From Rickettsiales bacterium (GTDB lineage Bacteria; Pseudomonadota; Alphaproteobacteria; Rickettsiales; UBA1997): 15,104 bases of DNA. The DNA is taken from the NCBI GenBank assembly GCA_947505885.1, contig CANNMN010000012.1, forward strand, positions 1 to 15,104. Reading direction: 5' to 3'. The notes below the pieces were generated by a model. The model did not search any database. It saw only the letters and a program-made list of their open reading frames with translations, and had not been told where the DNA came from. The position numbers and the translations under genes were made by a program. Positions 7,653 through 14,708 of this stretch are shown here, piece after piece. Position 1 is the stretch's first letter; each line of letters opens with the position of its first letter.

Positions 7653-7657
7653 TTATA

Positions 7658-8947
7658 TTATAAGCTGGTAACTTTCATCAGTGGCGCCGCCTTACTAAAA
7701 ATTTCCTCCAATTCCTTCTGTGGATCTGAATCAAAAGTAATCGCCCCGCCGGTTTGGAATTCGAATTTCTTTCCCTGAAAAATTAAGGTACGAATCACCA
7801 CCGAAAAATTTGCCGATTTTTGATCGATGAAGCCGATTGCGCCGCTGTAGATTCCGCGATTAATTTTTTCTTCTTTTGCCGCGATTTCCATCGCTTTGAT
7901 TTTTGGCGCACCGGTCATTGAGCCAGGAGGAAAGCAGGCTTGTAAGGCATCAATGCTTGAACAATTTTCACTTAATTCACCATGAATTTCTGACGACATG
8001 TGATGAATAGTTTTGTAGGTAGTGATGCTAAAAAGTTTTTTGACTACAACGGTTCCAGCTTTGCAAATTCTGGATAAATCATTTCTCACTAAATCGACAA
8101 TCATTAAATTTTCTGCGCGCTCCTTCGGAGATTTTTTTAAATCTAATTTATTTTGACGATCTGATTTTGTATCAGAGCCACGAGGGGCAGTGCCTTTTAT
8201 CGGTCGTGAAATAATTTTACGATTTTTGATTTGGAAAAATAATTCCGGACTTGAAGAAATGACGAAGTTTTCATCAAGTTTTAAAAATGACGAATAATTG
8301 GCTGGGCTTACCTTTGTAAGGTTGATGAAGGTTTTAAAAGCTGATTGTTGATTTTGTTTTTGTTTAAATTCACCAAAAAATTTTCGCGTTAAATTGGTTT
8401 GGTAAAGATCGCCGCTGGCGATCATTTCTTTAATTTTGGAAATGGTTTTTAGGTAAGAGGAGTCGGTAAAATTAGAGAGGAATTCAGACGACAAAATTCT
8501 GTCAACCTTAGCTTGTTGAGGGGTCCATCTTGTCACTTTTTCCAGAAGTTTTTTATCCGAGAAAATCACCAACAGCTTCTTCTTTTTGTGATCAAACTCA
8601 AAAACCAAATCAAAATTCACTAACCAAATTTTCGGTAAATCGATTAAGGATTGTTTAGTTTTTGGGAATTTTTCAAAATCATGTGCGACCTCATAGGAGA
8701 AGTATCCAAACCATCTTTCTTCGCTGCTTTTTAGAATTTTTTCAGCGGCAAAAAAATCTTCGCAAATAATTCTTTTGCGCGGAAAAATTGCTAAATAAGA
8801 ATTTTTTTCATCCAGTTTTTCATCCGTTTTTTCATTCAGGCCGGAATAAAGAAAAACCCAACTTTCGCCGCGATAATTGTCGGAGATTTTTTGAGCGAGA
8901 TCTAACGGATCCTGCCAAAGAATCTCAATTTTACTGCGCTCCAACAT
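7658..8947 (-). CDS. pabB: Aminodeoxychorismate synthase component I
   Basis: Converts chorismate and ammonia to 4-amino-4-deoxychorismate, the precursor of p-aminobenzoate for folate. It has 429 residues. The C-terminal chorismate-binding domain covers about 165-425, with SGDLYQTNLTRKF, SSSPELFF, the PabB-specific PIKGT motif (lysine at residue 251, equivalent to the catalytic lysine of E. coli PabB), ENLMIVDLVRNDLSR, PPGSMTGAPK and GGAITFDSDP. Anthranilate synthases carry a different residue in place of that lysine, so TrpE is unlikely. The N-terminal part includes the family-like RWFGYFSYEVAHDFE. The start (ATG 8947) lies 17 bases inside the preceding lipoprotein gene, so it is last in the lpxK-lpxL-PEGA-pabB operon. 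The glutaminase PabA and lyase PabC are not seen here. Confidence 0.93.
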   Translation of the reverse strand: MLERSKIEILWQDPLDLAQKISDNYRGESWVFLYSGLNEKTDEKLDEKNSYLAIFPRKRIICEDFFAAEKILKSSEERWFGYFSYEVAHDFEKFPKTKQSLIDLPKIWLVNFDLVFEFDHKKKKLLVIFSDKKLLEKVTRWTPQQAKVDRILSSEFLSNFTDSSYLKTISKIKEMIASGDLYQTNLTRKFFGEFKQKQNQQSAFKTFINLTKVSPANYSSFLKLDENFVISSSPELFFQIKNRKIISRPIKGTAPRGSDTKSDRQNKLDLKKSPKERAENLMIVDLVRNDLSRICKAGTVVVKKLFSITTYKTIHHMSSEIHGELSENCSSIDALQACFPPGSMTGAPKIKAMEIAAKEEKINRGIYSGAIGFIDQKSANFSVVIRTLIFQGKKFEFQTGGAITFDSDPQKELEEIFSKAAPLMKVTSL

Positions 8948-9413
8948 TTTGCGGAACGCCCTGATTGTAGTAATAATCGATCATGTTTTTTGGACTATTG
9001 CCAGCTCCAACCATTGGTTCAGGTCGAGCATTAAAAGTTTTTTGAATGTTTACAAAATATTCTTTTTCTTTGAACTCGCTACATTTTCCAGAATACATAA
9101 ATGAATAACCCGGAACCACAAAGATTGTGCCAAGTGCGTCAGCAAGGCATTTCCCATTTTTAATCGCAGCCCAAGTTTCGAGCTGCAATTGCGCCGAGCC
9201 AAAACCTTCTTTGGTTAGAACGGCAGTTTGATTTTTTGCTTCGAGCTTAATTTTAGCAGGAGTTTGTCCGTAATTTTTTCCTTCGATAAAAATATTTGCA
9301 CCTGTTGGATTTGAGTTGATTGACACCTCTGATTGATTGTCGTTGAACATCATTGCGCAAGAAGAGGCAAAAGAAAGCACTGCTACGAAAGTGATTTGAC
9401 GAAGTAACTTCAT
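8931..9413 (-). CDS. PEGA-domain lipoprotein
   Basis: Predicted lipoprotein of 160 residues. Residues 1-18 form a signal peptide with lipobox FASSC, so C19 would be lipidated. A PEGA-like beta domain follows at about 29-75 (VSINSNPTGANIFIEGKNYG, then TPAKIKL); such domains are small surface or wall-facing modules named for a P-E-G-A motif, here degenerate as PTGA. Residues 86-111 form a glycine-rich hydrophobic stretch bounded by C89 and C111, which could be a membrane hairpin or a disulphide-closed loop. The C-terminus is rich in N, Y, Q and P. The gene is 23 bases after the acyltransferase gene and overlaps pabB by 17 bases. The specific function is unknown; an envelope role fits the signal peptide and neighbours. 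Confidence 0.8.
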   Translation of the reverse strand: MKLLRQITFVAVLSFASSCAMMFNDNQSEVSINSNPTGANIFIEGKNYGQTPAKIKLEAKNQTAVLTKEGFGSAQLQLETWAAIKNGKCLADALGTIFVVPGYSFMYSGKCSEFKEKEYFVNIQKTFNARPEPMVGAGNSPKNMIDYYYNQGVPQNVGAQ

Positions 9414-9436
9414 GTCTAATTAAATTATTTTTTCCA

Positions 9437-10312
9437 TTATTTTTTCCAGCGATTGTGAACCCAAAACCATTGAGAAGGGAATTCTTTTATCCATTCCTCA
9501 AGTCTTTGGTTTATTGACCTGCTGAGGGTTATAATAGCCAAATTAACATCTTCAGTCTGTGGAATTGCAAGTGGTTTTTCTAACTCAGCGCGGAATTTTA
9601 TTCCTTTGCCAATGCGAATAATTCGCGCCGGAATAATTGGTACATTGTAACGCAGAGCAATGCGCGCGATTGAGGTTGTAGTGATGGCATCATCGTGAAA
9701 AAATTTAATTGGTTCGCCTTCGCTAACCTTCTGATCGGCAAGAATAACAACCACCCCTCCACCTTTAATTATCTCAATAATTCGCCGATTACCGCCGGAA
9801 TTTTTTTCGATCATTTCAACTTTGCGCACGCTCGTGATCATTTTTTCAACGTAAGGATTATTGAGTGGGCGATATACAGTTCCTGCCTTTAAGCCCTGTT
9901 GCAAAAAGAATTTTTGACCAACTTCCCAATTTCCAAAATGGCCGGACACAATTATTCCGCCGTTAAGCCTTTTAAATTCTTGGATGTTGCCGAAAGTTTC
10001 TTCTGAAATTTCAATAGATTCGTTGACTGTTTTGTTCGTCGCAATTCCGGCTACATGTGGAAATTCTCCGACGATGCGACCAAGATTGTCCCACATGTCG
10101 TCGAGGATCTCTTCCTTTTCTTTTTCACTTAATTCTGGCATCGCGTTACTGATATTTCGGTAAGCAAGTTTATGCACAGAAATCTTTTTGCCGATGAATT
10201 TAGCAATCGACGCCGCTAGATCTGAAGCGGTTTGCATGTTTAACATGCCGAAAAACCAAATACCGAATTTGACCATAATTGCTTCGATTATGTAGCGAAT
10301 TTTTTTAAGCAT
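9437..10312 (-). CDS. lpxL: Lipid A late acyltransferase, LpxL/HtrB family
   Basis: Inner-membrane enzyme expected to transfer a secondary acyl chain from acyl-ACP to Kdo2-lipid IVA. It has 291 residues, near the family length. A hydrophobic N-terminal segment (about 7-25) anchors it. The catalytic H-x4-E motif is SGHFGNWE, with H125 and E130. Further family patterns are YRPLNNPYVEKMI, ILADQKVSEGEPI and the C-terminal PSQWFWVHNRWKK. The start overlaps the end of lpxK by 8 bases, so the preceding and following lipid A steps are translationally linked. Whether it behaves as LpxL, LpxM or another chain-specific member cannot be told from sequence alone; no second paralogue is in the window. Confidence 0.92.
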   Translation of the reverse strand: MLKKIRYIIEAIMVKFGIWFFGMLNMQTASDLAASIAKFIGKKISVHKLAYRNISNAMPELSEKEKEEILDDMWDNLGRIVGEFPHVAGIATNKTVNESIEISEETFGNIQEFKRLNGGIIVSGHFGNWEVGQKFFLQQGLKAGTVYRPLNNPYVEKMITSVRKVEMIEKNSGGNRRIIEIIKGGGVVVILADQKVSEGEPIKFFHDDAITTTSIARIALRYNVPIIPARIIRIGKGIKFRAELEKPLAIPQTEDVNLAIITLSRSINQRLEEWIKEFPSQWFWVHNRWKK

Positions 10313-11282
10313 TTTTTAGAATTTTTGTTAATTCACTTTTGAGTAGGTCGCTGTCTTCAAATATTAATTCCACATCGAGGTAAGAAATTTTCTTCTGAAA
10401 GACTTGAGGAAATTTTACCCAATCTTTTCGAGTTGTAATCAAAGTGGCATTTTTTTCTTTAGCTAGCTGAGAGAGATTTTCTAAGTCAGAAATTTGGTAG
10501 TGAAAATGGTCGGCAAAACTACGACTTTCGATTACGTCTAAGTCTTGATTTTTAAGGAGGTCGAAGAATTTCTGCGGATAAGCGAGACCGCAAAAAGCGA
10601 CCAATTTTTTATTAGTAAAATCTGCTAAATTTTTTGGTAAAATTTTGGCTCTGATAATTTTTTTAGCGGATAATTTTTGTAGCAGATTTTCATTCATTTC
10701 GCCAATCACCACTACTAAATCAGCTTTTTTTAATCCGATTCTAAGTGGTTCACGCATTGGGCCGGCTGGAATCATAAAATTATTTCCAAAGCCTATTTTT
10801 CCATCAACAACCAGAATCGTGAAATCACGCACTAGCGAGTTACATTGCATTCCATCATCCAGCACAATCGCTTCAAATTTTTTCATTGCCTCGATTTGTT
10901 TGGCACCAAAAAGACGATCTTTGGCAATGAAAGTTGTTGCAATTTCGATGAGTAAAAGCGGTTCATCTCCAACCTGTTCTGCTTTATTGCTGTCTTGATT
11001 GCGCAGCATCAAAAATTTTGAACCATCATTCATGTAGCCACGGCTTAAGAAGGCGAAATCAACGTTCATTTCTTTTAGAATTTTACCAAGGGCAATAACG
11101 GTTGGAGTCTTCCCAGCTCCTCCTGCGATAAGATTTCCAACGCAAATTATTGACTTAGAAATTTTCTCTGGCTTAGCGAAAAACTTTACCAAAAAAAATC
11201 CTAAAAAATAGATGTAGCTCAGGGGTAATAGTGCGAGAGAAAATAAGTTTCTCTTTGTCCAAAAATCGGGAGTTCGTAACAT
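10305..11282 (-). CDS. lpxK: Tetraacyldisaccharide 4'-kinase
   Basis: Phosphorylates the 4' position of the lipid A disaccharide precursor at the inner membrane, using ATP. It has 325 residues. The N-terminus MLRTPDFW is typical of LpxK and fixes the start at ATG 11282. A membrane-associated helix lies at about 13-35. The P-loop GNLIAGGAGKTP is at 49-60; further family motifs are SRGY (80-83), VGDEPLL (104-110), LDDGMQ (141-146, with the catalytic acidic pair) and IPAGPMREPL (171-180). In DDGMQ the usual family reading DDGFQ is altered by one residue. It is first in the minus-strand operon and divergent from an OmpA-domain lipoprotein gene across 68 bases. kdtA, a common neighbour, is not in view. 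Confidence 0.95.
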   Translation of the reverse strand: MLRTPDFWTKRNLFSLALLPLSYIYFLGFFLVKFFAKPEKISKSIICVGNLIAGGAGKTPTVIALGKILKEMNVDFAFLSRGYMNDGSKFLMLRNQDSNKAEQVGDEPLLLIEIATTFIAKDRLFGAKQIEAMKKFEAIVLDDGMQCNSLVRDFTILVVDGKIGFGNNFMIPAGPMREPLRIGLKKADLVVVIGEMNENLLQKLSAKKIIRAKILPKNLADFTNKKLVAFCGLAYPQKFFDLLKNQDLDVIESRSFADHFHYQISDLENLSQLAKEKNATLITTRKDWVKFPQVFQKKISYLDVELIFEDSDLLKSELTKILKNA

Positions 11283-11350
11283 TTATTTTGATTGGAAGTT
11301 GTGTCGTTCGTAACCTCATTCTAATTTTTAGAAAAATCTACCCCAACAAC
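11283..11350. promoter_or_regulatory. Divergent promoter region, lpxK operon and OmpA lipoprotein
   Basis: This 68-base spacer must drive both directions unless transcription enters from further away. On the plus strand TTGATT and TAACCT are separated by 17 bases, a possible but weak sigma70 pair for the lipoprotein gene. I see no comparable clear pair for lpxK. No operator-like palindrome stands out. Confidence 0.35.
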
Positions 11351-12316
11351 ATGCGATTTATAATTTTTCTCGTAACTATATCTTCTCTGTTTTCTTGTAC
11401 CGTCCCGTCGATAGATGTTCTTTCTGGACAAGAATCTATATTGAGAAGTCGCGGCAAATATGAGTCTTATCTCGCTTTAGAATATTTAGAATTCTCAAGA
11501 AAATTAGTTGCTGTCGATGATAAAAAAACCGCCGAATATTTTTCTAAAAAAGGTCTAAATATTACTTCTGGCGACGAGGCAATTCCTGAGAACCCAATCA
11601 AATGGAAGGCTGATAGTGCGCAGATGGAAGAGATGGTGATGATGCAAAAAAGACTCGAACAGGTTTTGATCGATCAGCAATTGAAGTTTCAGCTTCCAAT
11701 TCAACTCGCGCACTTAACTTATCTTTACGATTGCTGGATTAGTCGTGAGTCGAAAGTTATTTTCCGCTCTGATGAGTTGGCACAATGTCGCGTCCGTTTT
11801 AGTAAGTTGCTTGATGAGGTTGAACAATATTCAGATGAACGCGTAAAGGATAGGCAGCTTAAGGTCGAAATTATTGAGCCAAAATTTGAGCAGTTCGAAA
11901 TTTTTTTTGATTTCAATAATTCTAAATTCAACAACAAGGCCAATAAAGACCTGCTCATATTACTCAAATATCTCTCCGGTCTTTACGGCGATTATCGAAT
12001 CTTACTTGTCGGAAATGCAGATCGCGTGGGCAATGAGATTTACAACCAGCAAATCTCATACAAGCGCGCCGAAATGGTAAAAAATTATTTAACCAAGAAT
12101 GGTGTGGCAGAAAATATGATTGAGTTGCGTTCGGTTGGTGAAGATTTTCCTGATCTTTTAACTAAAGATGAAACGCAGCAGCAACAGAATAGAGTTGTTA
12201 GAATTTACGTTTTGCGTGGAGCGAAATCTTTTGAAAATTTTCCACTGCCATTGATTGAAAATTTTGTTTACCGGGAATCGCTGTTAAAGGCTCGCAAGGA
12301 GCGCGGGCTTAAATAA
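11351..12316 (+). CDS. OmpA-domain lipoprotein, peptidoglycan-binding
   Basis: Predicted outer-membrane lipoprotein of 321 residues whose C-terminal domain should bind peptidoglycan. The frame stays open back to 11231, inside lpxK, but ATG 11351 directly starts a signal peptide with lipobox SLFSC (C16), so I choose it. Phe at -2 of the lipobox is unusual. Residues 35-175 are a largely helical, charged region with no domain I recognise. The OmpA C-terminal domain covers about 180-290: FEIFFDFNNSKFN, then GNADRVGNEIYNQQISYKRAEMV, in which D224 and R239 match the pair that binds diaminopimelate, then GVAENMIELRSVGE. A basic tail follows. It differs from Pal by the long middle region. Its role is probably envelope tethering; divergence from lpxK fits that. 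Confidence 0.85.
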   Translation: MRFIIFLVTISSLFSCTVPSIDVLSGQESILRSRGKYESYLALEYLEFSRKLVAVDDKKTAEYFSKKGLNITSGDEAIPENPIKWKADSAQMEEMVMMQKRLEQVLIDQQLKFQLPIQLAHLTYLYDCWISRESKVIFRSDELAQCRVRFSKLLDEVEQYSDERVKDRQLKVEIIEPKFEQFEIFFDFNNSKFNNKANKDLLILLKYLSGLYGDYRILLVGNADRVGNEIYNQQISYKRAEMVKNYLTKNGVAENMIELRSVGEDFPDLLTKDETQQQQNRVVRIYVLRGAKSFENFPLPLIENFVYRESLLKARKERGLK

Positions 12317-12375
12317 AGTTTTTAATATCGCTGGCTAGGGTGAAGAGATGATGCGAAGTAGAATGTGCTATCTCT

Positions 12376-12413
12376 GAATCTTTTAAACCTTCTTCGAATC
12401 TTTAAACTTTCTC
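12376..12413. repeat. Short imperfect tandem repeat at the gatB 3' end
   Basis: Two copies of a roughly 18-20 base unit lie end to end (12376-12395 and 12396-12413), both starting GAATCTTT and containing TAAAC. On the minus strand the upstream copy encodes the last gatB codons (KFKDS), and the second supplies KKV and the TAA stop. It looks like a small slippage duplication that reset the C-terminus. Confidence 0.5.
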
Positions 12414-13849
12414 AGAATTTCATTCACCATTACAGGATTTGCTTGTCCCTTACTCGCTTTCAAACTCTGACCAACAAAGAAGCCGTGAAGTTTTTCATCG
12501 CCAGCAGCATATTTTGCGAATTGGTCAGCATTTGCGGCAATCACTTCAGTGACAATTTTTTCGATCGCGCCGGAATCAGAAACTTGCTTCAGGCCTTTGT
12601 ATTGAACGATCTTTGCTGCATCTTCTCCAGTTTCGACCATGATATCCAAAACATCTTTGGCGATTTTTCCGGAGATTTCTCCACTCTTCATTAGATCAAA
12701 AAGTCCGCCTAAATTTTCTGCCGAAACTTTCAGATTTTCAAAATTAATTCCGAGTTTATTCATGCGTCCAAACAGCTCTACTGTAAACCAGGTGACGCAT
12801 ATTTTTGGTTCATGTTTTTGAATTAGTTTTTCAAAATAAGCAGAAATTTCTTCGTTGGCGGTGAGTACTCCGGCGTCATATTCTGTGAGCCCGAGGTTGC
12901 TAATGTAACGAGCTTTGCGCGCTTGCGGAAGCTCAGGTAAGGATCTTTTGATTTCATCGACATACTCTTGGCTAATTACCAATGGAGGCAAATCAGGATC
13001 GGGAAAATAGCGGTAATCCATCGCATCTTCTTTGCTACGCATCGTTCTAGTTTCTCCTGTTATTGCATCAAAAAGACGAGTTTCTTGATCGATTTTTCCA
13101 CCATTTTCTAAAATTTCTACTTGGCGTGCAGCCTCGAATTCAATGGCGCGAGAAATGTTACGCATTGAGTTGAGATTTTTTATTTCGCAGCGAGTTCCTA
13201 ATTTTGTTTCGCCGATTTTACGCACAGAAACATTGGCGTCGCAGCGCAAATTTCCTTTTTCCATATCTCCATCAGAAGTGCCGAGAGTGCGCAAAATCGC
13301 ACGAACTGTTTTTACATATTCTGATGCTTCGAAAGGTGAATTCATATCAGGCTTGGAAACGATTTCCATCAGCGCAACACCAGAGCGGTTTAGATCAATA
13401 AGAGAAAGGGTTGGATGCTGATCATGAATTGATTTTCCAGCATCTTGTTCGAGGTGAATTCTTTCAACGCGAATTGTTTTTCTACTTCCATCTTCAAGGC
13501 CAATTTCAACCTCTCCTTCGCCAACAATTGGATCTAAAAATTGAGAGATTTGGTAACCTTGAGGCAAGTCGGGATAGAAATAATTTTTACGATCAAAAAT
13601 CGACCTAAGATTGATCTTTGCATTAATTCCCAAACCAGTTTTCACCGCCTGTTTTACACATTCTTCATTAATGGTTGGAAGCATGCCGGGCATGGCTGCA
13701 TCAACTAATGAAACATGGGAATTTTGTGGCGCACCAAACTCGGTTGCAGCTCGGGAAAATAATTTTGAATGTGAAGCAACTTGTGCGTGAATTTCGCAGC
13801 CAACCACCAGTTCATAAATGTTATTTTTGCCTTGGATTGTGTAGATCAT
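12383..13849 (-). CDS. gatB: Aspartyl/glutamyl-tRNA amidotransferase subunit B
   Basis: Subunit B of GatCAB, which binds misacylated Glu-tRNA(Gln) (and Asp-tRNA(Asn)), phosphorylates the acyl group and turns it to the amide using ammonia from GatA. The 488-residue length is normal. Motifs in order: [11 protein letters not shown] (13-23), [19 protein letters not shown] (85-103), LEQDAGKS (133-140), [17 protein letters not shown] (152-168), [14 protein letters not shown] (197-210) and [20 protein letters not shown] in the middle. The C-terminal part from about 335 is the helical YqeY-like tail domain. An AGGGG ribosome binding site (plus-strand 13859-13863) lies about eight bases before ATG 13849. 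gatA and gatC are not adjacent here. It is convergent with the OmpA lipoprotein gene. Presence of GatCAB implies indirect Gln-tRNA synthesis. Confidence 0.98.
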   Translation of the reverse strand: MIYTIQGKNNIYELVVGCEIHAQVASHSKLFSRAATEFGAPQNSHVSLVDAAMPGMLPTINEECVKQAVKTGLGINAKINLRSIFDRKNYFYPDLPQGYQISQFLDPIVGEGEVEIGLEDGSRKTIRVERIHLEQDAGKSIHDQHPTLSLIDLNRSGVALMEIVSKPDMNSPFEASEYVKTVRAILRTLGTSDGDMEKGNLRCDANVSVRKIGETKLGTRCEIKNLNSMRNISRAIEFEAARQVEILENGGKIDQETRLFDAITGETRTMRSKEDAMDYRYFPDPDLPPLVISQEYVDEIKRSLPELPQARKARYISNLGLTEYDAGVLTANEEISAYFEKLIQKHEPKICVTWFTVELFGRMNKLGINFENLKVSAENLGGLFDLMKSGEISGKIAKDVLDIMVETGEDAAKIVQYKGLKQVSDSGAIEKIVTEVIAANADQFAKYAAGDEKLHGFFVGQSLKASKGQANPVMVNEILRKFKDSKKV

Positions 13850-14117
13850 TTTATTTTTCCCCTTTGTTCTTTGGTAAGAAATTTTATTTCGAAACGATCA
13901 ATCTAACGAGTTTTTTCTCAAGTCTTTGTGAATTTTTAGAACTTCTCTCAAAATTCACTCCAACTTTTAGCCCGGGCTCTAAATTTTAGAACCTTGATCT
14001 ATTAGTGTTCACAAGAAATTAATTTTCTGTTTTACTGGTTATTTTGACCAGATCTCGCGAGCTCAGATAAAAGCTTCTTTACGACAGATTATCGAAATTA
14101 AAAATAAGTGAAATATC
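13850..14117. other. gatB-yciB spacer with several palindromes
   Basis: No gene is visible in these 268 AT-rich bases. They hold the gatB ribosome binding site at the left end and a cluster of short dyads: GTGAATTTT/AAAATTCAC (13928-13958), AGCCCGGGCT (13969-13978), an imperfect 19-base palindrome (13975-13993), CTGGT/ACCAG near 14036-14052 and CTCGCGAG near 14057. None is followed by a T-run that would make it a clear terminator of yciB. No tRNA T-loop or cloverleaf was found. Confidence 0.5.
13928..13958. repeat. Perfect 9-bp inverted repeat upstream of gatB
   Basis: GTGAATTTT (13928-13936) and AAAATTCAC (13950-13958) are exact reverse complements around a 13-base spacer. The repeat is about 80 bases upstream of the gatB start. 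It could be an operator, an mRNA leader hairpin, or the end of the yciB transcript; the sequence does not decide between these. Confidence 0.45.
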
Positions 14118-14708
14118 TTAGTTCTTAATTTCTCTCATCATAAAAGGAATCTGGGAAATCGTGAAGAGCAGTGAAATCGGCATCATCCCAAATACTTTGA
14201 ATTGCACCCAGAAATCAGTTGGGCAGTTGCGCCAGATGGCTTCATTAAGCAGTGCTAAAAAGACAAAAAAACAAGCCCAGCGTATTGAAAGAGTAAGCCA
14301 GGCTTCGTTGCGCATTTTGATTTGTTCGCCAAGAAGATAGGAGAGTAAAGGTTTTTTGGCGAAGTAGCCGTAAAATAAAATTACTGCAAAAAGCAAGTTG
14401 ATGATTGTCGGTTTTATTTTGATAAAGATGTCGTTTTTTAGCATCACTGTTAACCCGCCGAAGATGGCAAGAACAGTGCCAGAAACCAATGCTACCATGG
14501 AAATTTTTCTGGTTAGAATGTAGGAGATAATCAGTGCAAAAAAAGTAGTGATGACCATGTAGATCGTTGCGGTAATTAGCGGATCGGGGGTTTCAGTAAA
14601 CTTGTAACAGGCAAAAAAAACAATTAACGGCAAATAATCGTAAAGAAATTTAGCAAAACCATCATGTGACTTTTTCTCTAATTTTTCTGGTGGGGATTTT
14701 TTTTTCAT
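14118..14708 (-). CDS. yciB: Inner-membrane septation protein A, YciB/IspZ family
   Basis: Polytopic inner-membrane protein of the YciB/IspZ family, linked in other bacteria to normal septation and envelope maintenance; its biochemical activity is not defined. It has 196 residues. A lysine-rich cytoplasmic N-terminus (about 1-20) precedes about six hydrophobic segments (near 22-40, 45-66, 70-92, 98-116, 136-156 and 172-188). Family motifs: GGLTVMLKNDIFIKIKPTII in the centre, FAKKPLL after the fourth segment, and LNEAIWRNCPTDFWVQFKVFG in the C-terminal third. The ATG at 14708 overlaps the stop of the preceding gene as ATGA (4 bases), so its translation is probably coupled to that gene. No Shine-Dalgarno sequence is visible before it, which supports coupling. 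Confidence 0.93.
   Translation of the reverse strand: MKKKSPPEKLEKKSHDGFAKFLYDYLPLIVFFACYKFTETPDPLITATIYMVITTFFALIISYILTRKISMVALVSGTVLAIFGGLTVMLKNDIFIKIKPTIINLLFAVILFYGYFAKKPLLSYLLGEQIKMRNEAWLTLSIRWACFFVFLALLNEAIWRNCPTDFWVQFKVFGMMPISLLFTISQIPFMMREIKN

Noticed and set aside
10645..10998. 117-codon plus-strand frame inside lpxK
   Set aside because: Shadow of the lpxK coding strand, whose P-loop and acidic motifs are intact.
11231..11350. N-terminal extension of the OmpA lipoprotein by 40 codons
   Set aside because: It would overlap lpxK and bury the signal peptide and lipobox that begin at ATG 11351.
12365..12694. 109-codon plus-strand frame over the gatB end
   Set aside because: Antisense to a full-length, well-conserved gatB; no start signal or motif of its own.
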